NCBI GenBank assembly: GCA_050084985.1 | Contig: JBITNC010000002.1 | Coordinates: 8,432,001 to 8,496,000, forward strand | Source of the DNA: Nageia nagi | Taxonomy: Eukaryota; Pinophyta | Length of the DNA stretch: 64,000 nt | Direction of reading: 5' to 3' | Shown: positions 45,334 through 58,255 of the stretch, piece after piece | Numbering within the stretch: the first letter of the stretch is position 1 | Layout of the letters: each line of letters begins with the position of its first letter | Translations under genes and position numbers: made by a program | Notes under the pieces: generated by a model | Database searches by the model: none | What the model was told of the DNA's origin: nothing | What the model saw: only the letters and a program-made list of their open reading frames with translations

Positions 45334-46535
45334 TAGTTCACATTGTAACAATGGTGGCCTTGTGAGAAAATATCATATCATAATAGTTACAGAGTGAAAG
45401 ACTATGGTTAGAGAAGAATGTATGTGCATGGACAAGAGTCGAGGTCAAGGCCCTGAATGGACCAGCTCACCTACAAAAAAAAAGATACAATTTGAGGGAG
45501 AAATAATAAATTGAGAGCCTAAGAAAGGATGAGAATGCATAATTTGTTGAATAAAACTAGAGCCTAAGCATGGAATCAAAGCTCACCTGAACAAAATTGG
45601 AAGTCAAACCTCAAAGCTAAAGTAAAACTCCAAACAAATCAATAAACCAAAGGCAGAATCCATGATTGAATGTACCAAAATATAGTGGTGTTCAACATGA
45701 TTGACTTCACCACATCTCAATCACATTCCATCCCAGAGGTAGAATCCATGGCCAAACATACTAGAATGTGATGGTGTTTAATGATACAAACTACACCATA
45801 TTCCATCATATATCAAGAAATGTATCTTTGGTTAACGAGATCAAGATATGTGGAATCCTTTGATGATTGGAGATTATGATGGAATTACATGTGTTTAATG
45901 GAACTAGATGGTCATATGGGATGGAGGGAAGCAAATTTAATTATGCCTATTCATGTTATGACATGTTCTCAATCGCATAACTACCGATGTTTGAGATGCC
46001 TAATTATCGATCATCGCATCGATCAAACCTGAAATATACATCTATCTATGATCATCATCATACACATGTTATTCGTTTAGAGTTTACCATCAAACAAAAT
46101 ATATAGCATCATAACTCCACGTTGTACATGGTCATACAATCTATTTAGCATGAATATCCACATGGCATTCTATGTGGAGCCTCCAACATAAGGTGCTCTA
46201 GTATGGGACCCTCTCCCCTATCTTAGTGGTGAATAAATGTATCCATTACTCCCATTCATGCATTCAATTTTGCACTATTTTGGCTTTTTACATGCGATCC
46301 AAGTGAATGGAATTCTACCTATGAGGTTTTTATTTTTTAGTAGGGAGGTATCGATTACAACGCTTATAGTTTCTATTATGAGTTAATGGTTTGAATCTGG
46401 GTAGCATCCATTATAAAATTCCCTAACATCGATAAATGTTAACATGAAGTGATGTGGACCCCATGTGGTAGAATTTGGATCAAACATCATAATATTCAAT
46501 AGAATTCAATCCATGCCTACTCTCCTATTGCTAAC
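45334..46535. other. Intergenic DNA, nothing recognised
   Basis: Follows the target-site sequence tagtt. No LTR, gene or RNA gene was recognised. A short direct repeat ('agaatccatg' at about 45655 and 45742, each followed by related sequence ending 'gtggtgtt') is present. Confidence 0.5.
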
Positions 46536-46536
46536 T

Positions 46537-46602
46537 TGGTGGTAGATTCGAACTCCTAACCTCTCTATGGTGAACACTAGATCTCACCACTCCGTCGAGC
46601 CC
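46537..46602 (-). mobile_element. tRNA-like or SINE head
   Basis: On the minus strand a box A-like GCTCGACGGAGTGG is followed by a perfect box B, GTTCGAATC (46545-46553), about 35 bases on. The ends do not pair as an acceptor stem, so it is not a functional tRNA gene. It is more likely the tRNA-derived head of a SINE or a tRNA pseudogene. Confidence 0.4.
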
Positions 46603-46639
46603 CTACATGCTACCTATGAGGTTGTTACTCCCAAGCAAA

Positions 46640-47155
46640 GTATCTCCAAGGTGAAGTTCTTTAGCATTGGAAAGTTGTCCTAACTAAGATAGAATATGGC
46701 CATGAAGAGTCTCTTAGAGAGATCTAAAGATTGGAGAGCAGAGAGATTCCCAAGCATAGGAGAGATGGTACCCTCTAAAGCCCATATGGGACATATTGAG
46801 CTTCATAACTCTTCTATAGTGAGAATGAGGAGTGTAGGTGATACTTGCCCATTTGCAAATAGTTACATTTGGATTCCAATTGATAAGGAACCCTTGGAAT
46901 CAAATTTGATTGTAGATGTGAATGCCAAGAGACATTTCTTATCTCAAAAATTCAATGACCATGGTGATGATGGAGCAGACTACAAAAATGCATTAACATA
47001 GGGAAGTAGAAGCAAAAGCAGTAGTAGCATTACAAATGATAGTGAAGAAACAACAATTTCTTTCATTCTAGTTAAAACCAAAATGGAAAGGAAGAAGAAG
47101 GAATCTAAAATTGTGCTTAGGTGGGATGGTAATACAAATGAAGACAGCAACTAAT
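46640..47155 (+). pseudogene. Unrecognised protein-like stretch
   Basis: A frame from ATG 46696 gives 101 residues (start MAMKSLLERSKDWRAERFPS). After one stop it continues for about 50 residues in the same frame to 47154, ending in a lysine-rich then acidic stretch (KMERKKKESK). The composition is less AT-driven than in neighbouring frames, which hints at former coding. I do not recognise a domain, and there is no support other than the frame. Confidence 0.2.
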
Positions 47156-48031
47156 TCAAGATCAAGTAGACTTGACTAACTATGGAAGTGGTGGAAATAA
47201 TATTGTGAAAGACTAGAATATATGGATGTCATTTGTGTCCACTACCCAAGATCAAAGCTTTTTCTTAGGTATTTTGGTTTCCCCTAATGCTCCAAGTAGT
47301 AGTTTTATTCCCTCTCTTAATCTTACTTCTTCAGTTCTGCCTTGAATCAATAGCATCTCAAAATAAGGAGTAATGCAGTAGTGGATCATAGTTTCACCTC
47401 TTATCTAGAAAAATGCAATCTAAATGGGAACCATCACCTCTCTCTCAAAGAGATTCAATGACCTAGATCTTGTTGTGGTCACACTAATTCTCTTCATCAC
47501 ATTAATGTATCTATTATAGGTCTTTGTAGCAAATGTTTAACACCTTTTTTGTTATTTTTTTAATGCATATTCATCATATAATTTAACACCTCCTCCACTG
47601 ATCCTCATCCCCCATTGGCACACAAATCTAAATAAGGAAAAAATAATGTAATATTGGATTGTTAGGCATGTTGTGATATTAGATTATGTCTGAATTTGAT
47701 ACTTTTCCTTATGTGCAGATGGTGCAAGTCTTGGGTTATGATAGCGTGTGAGGTCAAGTCAGGAGCATTGAATATGATGGTGATTTGAATAATTGAATGT
47801 GGTTTTGATGATTATCACATTCCTATAGAGGATAAAGGAGATTCATCCAAAAGAGTTTACATGTCTACAAATTACAAGATGGAGTTAACTAAAATGAATT
47901 ATTTGTATGGTGAATCAACATCACATGTTTTGGTCTATATCTTATCTGATACTATGATGCATATGAATGCATTAGTAGAATCTAGAGAACCTTACCTCAC
48001 CTTTGAGCTTTTACCTTTATCACATGCCTTC
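47156..48031. other. Intergenic DNA, nothing recognised
   Basis: Stops in all frames. An open frame starting near 47861 runs into the adjacent LTR and is not supported as a gene. Confidence 0.45.
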
Positions 48032-48616
48032 TTTTGGAATGGATCCAGGCTCATGCATAACCATAGTAATGAGATCAGTAGGAAAAATAAGAGATTCAAC
48101 AATACCCACAATCTACAGCAAGAAGGAAATAAACATCCACATTCAAGCATGAAGAAAAATGAGCATTCACATTAAGAGACATAGTATAGATTTAATGAGG
48201 TTCACCCAATGTGGGCTACATCCCTGGAGAAACAAATTAGTCAAATCCTTTTACTATAATCCAAACAACAGAGGGATTACAACCAGCATCAACCTAGATG
48301 CAAAATCTCTCCAGTTTCTCATAAGCTCTCTCTCAAGCTTCCGTATGCATAAACCTTAGCACACTACAGAAAAACCCTTTACATTTTTCTTCATACAAAC
48401 TCCTTGTAAAAGAGTTTGCAATATGTGACCTAAGATCAACAGTCCAAATTATAATTTATAACTTAATAAAAATGATTTAGATTTATCACTAAAATAGCAT
48501 CCACCACATGCATGGATATAGGGAGTAGTGGGGTGCTTTACTGTACATTAATGCATAAATGCACCTTCTGAAAATAGTCTCCACTTTCTAATAGCCTTTG
48601 TCTCCATATCATAACA
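48032..48616 (-). repeat. 3' LTR of the gag-protease copia element
   Basis: Aligns along its full length with 50310-50891 (shared 'ggatatagggagtagtgggg', 'tttacattttc' and so on) and adjoins the polypurine tract. Confidence 0.85.
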
Positions 48617-49411
48617 ATCTCCCACTTGGAGACAAACCTGTTGCACACACCGCAATGAGTGGATAGGGTATAAACATGGTTTAGCTAAACCAATAAAATT
48701 GGGAAACTTCCAATTTTTGAAATGAAGAAATCCATGTGAGAAATTAGAACCAGAACATAAGACATCGTGATACCTTCTTGATATCGTAAGATCAACCATC
48801 CTACTTTTCAATTTTTGGTGGAATTTCATTCTCCTCCTTATAGCTCCCACTGCTTGAGAACTCCCTAGCTTCTCACCACTAGAATTGACACATGATCCTG
48901 AGTTACCAAAAGAAGATTTCAAAACCAAACTTGATGTTGTCCAATCTGCATGCTCAAGCTTCTTTACCTCCTCTTCACAAAGGTTGAAAGTAACTCTCCT
49001 TTGCTTCTTATGATCCCAACATTCATGGAACCAATCATCATTCTTCAAACTAGAAGAATCCTTTATAAAAGAAGCATTGAGAACTAGGTACAAGTTTCCA
49101 ATCTTCTCACCCCTTGCCAACACCATTAATCCTTTCACAATCTTTCATGAAGGTTTGGATAGAATAGTATCATATCCCTCATTACCCAATTGCCCTGCTG
49201 AAATCAATCTCCTCTTAAGCTTTTGTGTATGTCTCACCTCATTCAACTGTAAGTGATAAGCATTAGGTAACCTTAGTTGGACAGTCCTCTTTCCAACAAC
49301 TTGACATGGGTAACCATTACCCACACATACTTGTCCAAAATCACCATAGATATAATTAGAAAAGAGACTCCTATAGGAAGTGGCATGGAACTTGGCTCCT
49401 GAATCTAACAC
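48617..49411 (-). pseudogene. Copia protease/pre-integrase part with deleted pol
   Basis: From 49411 the minus strand reads an aspartic protease with intact active site, LDSGAKFHAT, then VCVGNGYPCQVVGK and VRHTQKLKRRLISAGQL, typical of the protease to pre-integrase region. A frameshift near 49140 leads to MVLARGEKIGNLYLV, the start of the pre-integrase domain. Soon after, the frame passes to RRVTFNLCEEEVKKLEHADW and runs through the polypurine tract into the LTR, ending at 48548. Integrase, reverse transcriptase and RNase H are missing. The region was probably lost by internal deletion. Confidence 0.65.
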
Positions 49412-49739
49412 CCAAGATTCATCAGTAGAAGAGGAAAAAAGAATAAGAGCATCTTAAAGAGCATCACCTACAACATTTTTCTCTTATTGCTCACCATGCC
49501 TTTCACTTATATCAACCATCCTCTCTTGGTAATATCTCTCATAATGTCCCCCTTTTCCATAATACTATTAATCCCCTTTCACCTTAGACCTAGACTTGGA
49601 TTTACCTCTAGATTAGCTCCTTCCCCTATGATTTTGCCTTCCTCTATCGCTTACACTCAAAGTTGTACTAGATGTTGCCTCATCAATGTTTTTACGATGA
49701 ATACCCTCACTCACAACATCCTTAAACTTCTAAGTGACC

Positions 49740-50251
49740 TTATTAGAAATAGAATTATTAACATTCATCACTAAGCCATCCCAGCTATCAGGCAATGAAC
49801 ACAATAACTAAAGATCTTGAATCTCATATTCAAACTCAATCTTAATAGATACTAACATATCTACAATGTCATGAAATTCATTGAGATGATCTTGAATAGA
49901 TCCACCTTCTAACATTTTCAAGTTAAATAATTCATTCATTAGAAATACCTTGTTAGAAATTGAGGGTTTCTCATATAAATTTGCCAATGCATCCATGAGC
50001 TCTTTGGTGGTAGTCTAGCCATGAATATTGGAAGAAACAGAATCAATAAGGCTCAACCGAATCACCCCCAAAGCCTTGATATCCAATAACTTCCAATCTT
50101 CATCCTTCATGCCTTTTGGTTTACCTTCCAATTCTAGATACAGGTCATCCTTCAGATAGAGATATTCTTCTGTCTTCTTCCTCCACACACACAACCCTTT
50201 TCCATTAAACTTTTCAATATTAAATATAGAATCTCCATCCATTGCTCCCAC
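49740..50251 (-). pseudogene. Copia gag, interrupted
   Basis: Starts at 50251 with MGAMDGDSIFNIEKFNG and CVWRKKTEEYLYLKDD, the usual N-terminal gag pattern in which the host-recognised F-x-G-x-N-Y/C-x-x-W core is visible. A stop near 50013 separates it from a second piece (49996 to 49808) containing MDALANLYEKPSISNKVFLM and GGSIQDHLNEFHDIVDML, the middle of gag. The central and zinc-knuckle parts before the protease are out of frame. Confidence 0.7.
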
Positions 50252-50309
50252 TCAATTAGAAAATCCTTCTAAGAGTGTTCAACCTAATAAGAAAAGCTCT
50301 AATACCAAT

Positions 50310-50891
50310 TGTTGGAATAGATCCAAGCTCACGTACAACCATAGCAATGAGATCAGCAAGAAAAATAAGAGATTCAACAATGCACACAATCTACAGCAAG
50401 AACGAAATAAACATCCACATTCAAGCATGAAAAAAATGAGCATTCACATTAAGAGACACAACGCAGATTTAACGAGGTTCGCCTAGTGTGGGCTACATCC
50501 TCGGAGAAATAGATCAATCAAATCCTTTTACTATAATCCAAATAGCAGAGGGATTACAACTAGCATCAACCCAAATGCAAAATCTCTCCAATTTCTCACA
50601 AGCTCTCTCTCAAACTTTCATATCCACAAAACTTAGCACCCTACAAAAAAATCCTTTACATTTTCCTTCATACAAACTCCTTACAAAAGAGTTTACAATA
50701 TGTGACCTAAGATCAATGGTCTAAATTACAATTTGTAACCTAATAACAACAGTTCAGATTTATCACTAAAATAGCATCCACCACATGCATGGATATAGGG
50801 AGTAGTGGGGTGCTCTATTGTACACTAAATGCACACATGCACCTTGAAATAGTCTCCATTTTCTGATAGCCTTTATCTCCATATCATAATA
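50310..50891 (-). repeat. 5' LTR of the gag-protease copia element
   Basis: 582 bp starting TGTTGGAATAG on the plus strand, next to the primer-binding site. An open frame inside it (50488-50724) is shared with the other LTR only in part and is not a gene. Confidence 0.85.
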
Positions 50892-52195
50892 TCACCCACT
50901 CCCAAGTCAAAACAAGCTCCCCTAAGTTCCCTTTGTCTATTGATGTGGAGGATTTGGTGGTTTATGTCAATCACATGCATGGATTAGATTCCTTCTCCCA
51001 AGCAGAGGCATTCTCCCCTCTCTCTCTCTCTCTCTCTTTTAATTCCATGCCTGCTTTAGTGGTCATGTTGAGTTCTGATTCTTCCCAACTGTCTCATCCC
51101 ACAGTGGAAAAGCGGTGTTAGGCTTGCAGTGAAAGCTTCCTCTTCTTCATAAGCTTTCAAAATTTGAAGCTCATTCTCCTTAAATTCTTCTCCATACTTC
51201 ATCTATTACAGAGAGGATCAAAGGAGCCCACTAAAACTTGTAATTTCAAATGTTTTCCCAAGAACATGTCTTGGTTTTAGGAATTGACTATGAAAACTTT
51301 AGTTAAGTATTTAATATTATATCCCATTTGAATGGTAGGGATGAGCTTCTTTTATGATAGAATGAACCAATGTATCAAATTATTGATTACTTATAGGTTA
51401 GGACTCATAGTAATATAAATCAAAGTTATAATACTTACTCATCAATTCTAATATCAAAAATGATGAAAAAAAATAACTTTCATCAAATGACATGTTGAAG
51501 AAATATGAATTCAAAATCTCTACTGAAGAAGGAATCCAAGCGATTGAAAATTTCATATATTCACCACATTTTAACAATTTCATATAAATATAAACTTATT
51601 TATAGAGTTTAAAATATAATTTTTTAACAACTATATTAATTAATCAATTTTAATATTTTAATATAAGTTTTGTTAAATTGATAATACATACATCATTTTT
51701 TAATTATTTATCAATTTTCTTGAAAATAAATATTAATAATCCATATTTATATTATATACTTATATTATGAGAAATTTTAATTTATAATAATTCATTTTTT
51801 TTTTCATTTGTGTAAACTATAATATCTAAAGATTTTTTTTAAAAAACGAATTACCATATAGGAGAATTGGAGAGGTGGGTAGTTCAAAGCTCTAGAATAC
51901 GGAAGACCCAGATCCAAAACTCTCGACCTCTAAAAATTAAAACATACCTAGAATCCTATCGAATTGAAAAATATTGAAAGGAGGATATCATCCCTACCAA
52001 TTCACCATGTGAACATAATTTCTATAGTTTAAACCATACTTGAAGTTGAAAACTTCTTAATAGAAAAAATAAAAATAAAAAACATTACACGTCATAATAC
52101 ACTTGTGAGGTTGGACTACGTTTTTATAACTCTCTTGTTATTTCTATTATTAAATAAAATCATTGTATTTAAAATGTGTGTTACCTCTGGCCAAG
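50892..52195. other. Intergenic DNA, nothing recognised
   Basis: Contains a (CT)n tract at about 51018-51038 and AT-rich DNA from 51300. No gene recognised. Confidence 0.5.
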
Positions 52196-52207
52196 GGAGG
52201 CTCTTCC

Positions 52208-52465
52208 AAGTTGTCAAAGAGAGGGAATTCGTAACCCAGAGAAGGTGCTCAAGTTGTCAAAGAGAGGGAATTCGTAGTCGAGTTAGTCATTTGAATTTGT
52301 GTGTATTGACTACGAAAAAACAATCATTTTATTGTAAGGAGCGTGCGAGTCAAGTTAGTCATTTGAATTTGTGCGTTTGTTTCTGGTCAATTGACACCGA
52401 AAAAACAATCATTTTATTCCAAGAAGAGTGCAAGTCATGTTAGTCGCTTTGAATTTGTGTGTATT
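52208..52465. repeat. Short tandem repeats of two kinds
   Basis: 'aagttgtcaaagagaggga' followed by 'attcgta' occurs at 52208 and 52250 (period 42). 'gttagtcatttgaatttgtg' or close variants occur at about 52281, 52352 and 52438 with 'cgaaaaaacaatcatttta' in between. The open frame across them is repeat-driven and not supported as a gene. Confidence 0.7.
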
Positions 52466-53440
52466 TGATGCGAGATTAATGCAACCTCATCTTTTTAAAA
52501 TTCTCTCTTTATTAAATAATTTATCATGATTTTTTTATTTATTTAATTTTTTTACAAAGTATAAATCAAAGTTAATATTTAAAGTTTTAAAAATCTATGT
52601 AAAGTTTTTAAATATTATTAATATAGAAGGTAGTAGTTGAATTCAGAATTTTTAATGTATGTATTTTCATATTTCACTTGTCTCTCAAATTCTTTAACAA
52701 GTGATGATGTAAAATAATAATGAAGATAAGATAATGATAATTTAATATTTATATCTCTCATTTGATTCAAATTAAATTCTCTATTCTATATTATGTTGGC
52801 TTATTTTATTTTATTTGAGCATTAATTTGATTATATATTTTTTTTATTATTTATCTTCTTTTATAATAAGATGGATCCTTATTTCATTAAGGTTTTCTAG
52901 TAGTTAGAATTTTTCTTATAGGAAGCTTTTATATATAAATATTTTATGTAATTTAATTTCAAATAAAAGAAAATTAATTCTTTTTTTTTTTCAATTTTAA
53001 TGGTATTACTACTTTATTTCTATAAATTAAGGAGATGGCGTACCTTTCATAGTTATCCTAATTTAGATTTTATAAGCTTACAAAGATAGATATATTTTCT
53101 TATATTAAGTATGCTCATTCTTGTTCATTATTTTGTTGAGTATATTAATGATAGTATTTGATGCTAGTACTTGATTATTTCCCTTATGAATATTAAGGAG
53201 TGGAGAGTCTTCTTTAACTAGTATATAATGATTTAATGATTTTATTTGTAAAGACTATAAATATGCATCTCACTACCATCATGAAATCCTAGCATGATAG
53301 TCAATAGCATCAAACATTGACCATTAATATTAAACATCACACTAGAAAGATATATCATAATAAATAGCATCAACAACACCAACATCAAATTTCATATGAG
53401 CATCAAATACCAACACAAAATGATTCTTCCACCTTTGAGC
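52466..53440. other. AT-rich intergenic DNA, nothing recognised
   Basis: Very AT-rich, with stops in all frames. Confidence 0.5.
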
Positions 53441-53443
53441 AAT

Positions 53444-53944
53444 TCAAAGAGTTTTAGTATCTAACTTCTTTCCAAAAGCCTTTTCATGTTCAGCAATTTT
53501 CGTAACCAAAAGATCAAATGTAAGAGACTTCAAATTACCACTTGTTTGAAGTGATTCAAGACAGTTGGAATAGGTATGATAGAGAGATTTCATGTAGGTT
53601 ATGAGAGCAATATCAACTTTGACACTCGAAGCATCAATATCATGCATAATAGCTTTGATTTTTGAAGCAAGAGACATGGGATCACCATCCTTCAACTCAA
53701 GGTTGAAGAGCTTCAATTGAAGTTAGATAAATTCCAACTCAAAGTGAGTATCATCCAAGTCCTTCAATTTCTTTAAATCTTTCCAAGCATCACCTACAAT
53801 AGACTTGATGTGGCGGCTAATTTTCTCACTCATCGAAGAAGAAATCAAGGCATAAGCTTTCTTGTTCTTTACATTCCATATTGTAATTTCCTTTGCATCT
53901 TTTGTCTCATTAGGAGGATTTTCACCATCACAAACACCATCCAA
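53444..53944 (-). pseudogene. Isolated copia-type gag fragment
   Basis: The minus strand from 53944 reads to 53723 (VKNKKAYALISSSMSEKISR, DAWKDLKKLKDLDDTHFELE). After a single stop it continues in frame from 53716 to 53444 (MKLFNLELKDGDPMSLASK, IKAIMHDIDASSVKVDIALI, SYTF-type end). This is the middle of a UBN2-type gag polyprotein: the 'A-x-x-x-I-x-x-S, W-x-x-L, L-x-x-L-K, hhxxhhxxLxxhG' pattern is readable. No LTRs, zinc knuckle or pol were found next to it, so it is a solo fragment from a family different from the other elements here. Confidence 0.6.
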
Positions 53945-56936
53945 GAAATAATTGAAAATGAGAGTGTTTGTAATTTTTCTATGCCATTCTTCTCAATTCT
54001 CATTTTTAATAAAAAAAACTCCAACAATAGAAAAAAGTTAATCCTCTCGGTAATCATCTGGTATCAAAGAAAGTAGAATCTTGCTTATGAGGGAGGGTTA
54101 CCCCTCGGTAATCCTCTCTCTTCCTACCTAGTTTATTCATGGCTATTTTTTTATGAATGATCATTATTTCAGCTTGATAGTGTAGTGTGTGTATTTCTTT
54201 TTCTTGATCTCACTTGTGATTTCTATCACTGAGTAAGCCCCCCTAGTGGGGGTTTGGGGTCAGCACCCTCAAATCTAAAAATACATGATTTTTTATAGAT
54301 GGATTTGATTGACCAATAATATGGTGATGGTTTTGAATGGTTGTAGATGATTTACATGTAGAAAATAGATCTATGTGATGATCATATGCACAATAATTTT
54401 TGTGGTCACTACTTTACAAAGAAGTAGCACATCAAAGCATGGTGGTTGGGCATGAAAAGAAAATACAAAGGATAAGGGTTTGAAAACATTTATTCCCATA
54501 TAGAAAATAGCTCCTAGAAAAGACATCATTGATAATGTATTATTTTGAGCCTTTAAGAAGAGAGGGAATGACTTTAAGAGGAGTTTGCATTTATGATTAC
54601 TATTATAGGCACATCCTATAGTCATGACAATCAAAGGGACCTATGCTACCTTCATATGCACCTTGCCAATGATGAGGAAGATTCTAAGCATGGGTAATTA
54701 ATGGGGTCGACACTATCCATTAGGGTAGATGATACTAGATCATCCACATTATAGAGTTGTGTAGGCAGGGTGTCCTTTATGAGAAATACCTAGTGGAGGA
54801 GATTCTAAGCTTTAATAATAATGTGATGCATTCTCTATGATGTTCCATTCTTCTTTCCTAAGAGAAAAGAGAGGAGCTTAAATTCTATGTGGAGGTAATC
54901 CTAAAGGATGAATTTTTCTAGCAAAAGAAGAAAGCAAGTTTTGATAGAGAGAAATAGAAAATGAGAATATTAAAATTTATAATTGGTAGGTATGTGAATG
55001 ATGTGTGTAGCAAAAGATAGGCCATTTTCCTTGTAGATCTTATTTTCTTTTTCATTAGGGGAAGTTATCATGGGCATTTGCATAATATTTATGCCTCACA
55101 GCTACAATGATTCTTTGCTAGTGAAGTCTTCAAAGGCCCTACAGATATTTCTACATACATATGACATCACGGGTATCATTAAGTATGCCTTTCAAAGATA
55201 TGCATGATTTTGTTGTTCCCTTCAATCATGTGTGTTACGATGAAGACTTGCTTTGAGTTGAGACTAGTTTGCATGTCACATTTAGTTTACTTATAACATT
55301 CATTATGATGAGTTAAAATTAAGAAAAGGCCATACCAAAGAGTTTGGGGGATTTATGATCCTGTGAGGGGTGTAATGATGCCACGTAGAAATTAAAATAT
55401 GGTGTCATTGGTGTGTTCATACCATGAGGGGTTCTTGAGACCATCAATGTGCTTCCCCATGAGAAAAATGGAGTTTGGGCTATGACATGAAAGGGTTTGT
55501 TCTCAAATAATGTGGGGTTGATGATATGTTACATTGGTGGGATCTCATCAAATGGGTTTAACATATTGTGTTATATTCAATTGAGGATAAAAGTTAATAT
55601 ACCCTATATACATGATTGTTTCCATTTGTTTGGTGTTTATGCTAACCTTTGAGGTAGATAATGCGATATCTTTTCCTAGAAGGGGAGGCCATTATAGAGA
55701 AAATAATCAAATTTATTTAAAAGTATTGTATGTATAGGCATTCATGCCTTGTTAGTTTTTAGGGGATTGTGAATTGCAAATTTGTTAGGAGTTATTTAGG
55801 TTTTTTTGTTTATAATAAATTCTTGGTTGAAATATATTGAGCAACTAATGGAGACCTTTGATATGTGATATTTGAAGAACATTGGTATTATTATGCAAGT
55901 ACTTGTAGAAGTCTTTGTGTAGCCTTAGATGAGAGTTGAAACCAGTATGACAATCAATATATATATACTCTACGAAAAATGTTGGTTATTCCAAGTAGTT
56001 CAATGCTATTAAAAGACTTACATGTTTTAATTATCAAGGTTAGTTTTAAAAACTTTTTCAGCTATTTCATTAGACATTTATAATATTTTTTCCTCCCTTA
56101 CTAAAAAATAGATCTAGTAGCTTTAACTGTAGGCCTAAAATTTGAATTATTCTTGGGTAAAATTTGTATGGATACTTTCTATCATTAATGATGGGAAATG
56201 CCTAAAATAATGAATAAGATAAGTCCAACTCTTAATGTGAATAGTGCAATTCCTGGTTTAGAAGTTAGAAGAGAAAAAAATGTTGCAATGCTAACTAATT
56301 CATTGGTTTTTTGCAAGAGTAACTCTACTTATTCAGATGAACTGATTCATCATGCAGAAGAATTATTTAACATTATTGACACTTTAGAGGATAATATAGC
56401 AAGAGCATCTCTTTAGTGTAAACCTTCTACCATTGCAATGCAAATTATAAAATGACACAATAAGATAAATTTTATCAAATGTGTAATATTGAAATTAAAT
56501 GAGAAAAAATACTCAATTTGAAAGATTGAGGGTAGAAATAATGACTTTACAATAATTTGTAAATTGATACCTAAGTATTGAGGGTAAAAATAATCACCTT
56601 CCTTTAGAACACAACCACCTTACAATATAACTGCAACCAAAAAAACATCAAACTGAAAATAAAATAACACCAAACTATAACCAAAACAACACCCTCCCAA
56701 AATAATATCCACTAAGCATAGAAATTTTCAAGAATGTCTATCTATAAATGTGTTTGATGCAAGCAAGGAATGATATTTGTATAGCTTATTTCCCTCTTAT
56801 ATTTTAAACTTGTATGATTCACGGATTTGAAATATTCTATTTTTATTGGATAGGAGAGGTGATGTGGGCAATTTTTCATGCATTAATTGGTTTATTTTTA
56901 AGTATCAAATCAATAATTCTTTTGCAGGTCATGAGA
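53945..56936. other. Intergenic DNA, nothing recognised
   Basis: Contains a primer-site-like TGGTATCAAAG at 54060-54070 and short open frames (for example 56198-56416) of no recognisable identity. A small C/G-rich dyad 'cccccctagtgggggt' lies at about 54238-54253. Confidence 0.45.
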
Positions 56937-56937
56937 A

Positions 56938-57066
56938 CTTGAGCATTTATTGTTCAGAATGTAAAAGAGACGAGTTGTCACTTGAGCATTTATTATTCAG
57001 AATGTAAAGGAGATGGGTTGTCACTTGAGCATTTACTATTCAAAATGTGAAGGATATGCGTTGCAT
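56938..57066. repeat. Three tandem copies of a 43-bp unit
   Basis: 'cttgagcatttattgttca', then 'gaatgtaaaagagacgagtt' and 'gtca', repeats at 56938, 56981 and 57024 with a few substitutions. Confidence 0.8.
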
Positions 57067-57319
57067 GACAATATGTAAAGGAAGTTTTGAAAAATATATT
57101 AGGAACTAGAACGTAAGAAATTTTGTGCTTTGAGTTGAGCAATTTTTTACTTTAAGTTGACTTGTTTTATCCATGTGTTTTGACAAATCTTTTGTAAGAT
57201 TATAAAATTTTAAATATAATATTTTATGTGAATGTTATTATATTTCAACAACATTTGAAAGTTATTAATTATAATATTTTATTATGTTTCATATGTATTA
57301 TAAAATTAATAAGAAATGG

Positions 57320-58255
57320 ATGGGTGCAAGAAGTTAGATCCAATTTAAGGCCAAAAAGTGGAAGTGTTTTCTTGAATTTTTAATTTTGGGTATGTTTGAT
57401 CTCAAAATTTGAAGCACTTACACATTAAATAATGAAAAAGTTCACTTGGGTGAAAATGTAGTGCTTCAAATCTAATTTTTAAATATATAATTTTTTTCAA
57501 TACCCATATCATAGAATTTAAAATTTGAATGGATGAAAAAAAATCAATTTTAAAAAAAAAACCATTTTTGGACCATACCATGCACGTGTCCATCCACCAT
57601 AATTTGACTAAAATCAAAGTATTTTTTAAAATACTTTTAGCCAAAGATACCTAACACATTGGATCTTATCCTGGATATTTTTCCATAATTCATTCATTAG
57701 TATTTTTTTAATTAATTTTGTATTAGGTGTGTTTGTAGTTTCAAAAAGTGCTTATGTCCATCCACTATAAATTGATCTAAACTTAATCATTTTTCAAAAC
57801 AAAAATTTTATTATTATAGAGAATTATACAAAGCTTGTCCCTATATAATTTTTTTCATAACTCTCAAAAAATAAAAACTTATTAAGAAAATATGAGACCC
57901 TCATGTTTGAAGCATATCGACCAATTTCATTAAAAAATAATAGAAAAATATAAAATATACTCCATTTTTATAAAAAAAAATGCATATTTGAATTTTTTAC
58001 TCTTTCATTGAAAATGGGTTTCAATTATGTGGTAAAATTCATTCCAAATCACCATGAACTATATTCCCAAAGTTATGATTTTATACTGAATGCAACCTTA
58101 GACATTTACTTGTAGGTCTAAGGCACAATTTTGGCTCAAATAGCCTTTTTTGAGACTAAATTTGAGGCTAATGGGTGGGTTTGGGAGGGTTTAGGTGGGC
58201 TACAAATTTTAAATATATCAAGATCTTGATATATCAGGATCCTGATATTTTGTTT
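57320..58255. mobile_element. Second copy of the TIR element, right end missing
   Basis: Aligned with 7617-8620 ('gggtgcaagaagtt', 'ccataccatgcac', 'tgtccatccaccataattt', 'agatacctaacacatt'). The left TIR is present but the right TIR seen at 8702-8733 is not, and the match fades after the 'gatcctgatatt' motif near 58240. Confidence 0.6.

Larger units (their letters stand above)
48032..50891 (-). mobile_element. Deletion-derivative copia retrotransposon (gag and protease only), minus strand
   Basis: LTRs of about 585 bp (48032-48616 and 50310-50891) enclose only 1.7 kb. On the minus strand the primer-binding site TTGGTATTAGAGC (about 50297-50309) and the polypurine tract CAAGTGGGAGAT (about 48617-48628) are well preserved. 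The interior encodes gag and protease, then jumps to a segment unlike integrase or reverse transcriptase, so most of pol is deleted. No convincing target-site duplication was found, and the terminal bases of both LTRs carry substitutions. Confidence 0.85.

Noticed and set aside
46537-46602. Functional tRNA gene
   Set aside because: Boxes A and B are present but the ends do not form an acceptor stem and no convincing anticodon arm was found.
47861-48175. 104-codon open frame
   Set aside because: Runs from unrecognised DNA into the LTR at 48032; no domain, and the equivalent part of the other LTR is not open in the same way.
52105-52443. 112-codon open frame
   Set aside because: Its length comes from two short tandem repeats, which give repeated peptide pieces without recognisable function.
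54060-54070. Primer-binding-site-like TGGTATCAAAG on the plus strand
   Set aside because: It faces the opposite way to the adjacent gag fragment (53444-53944) and no LTR end was found beside it.
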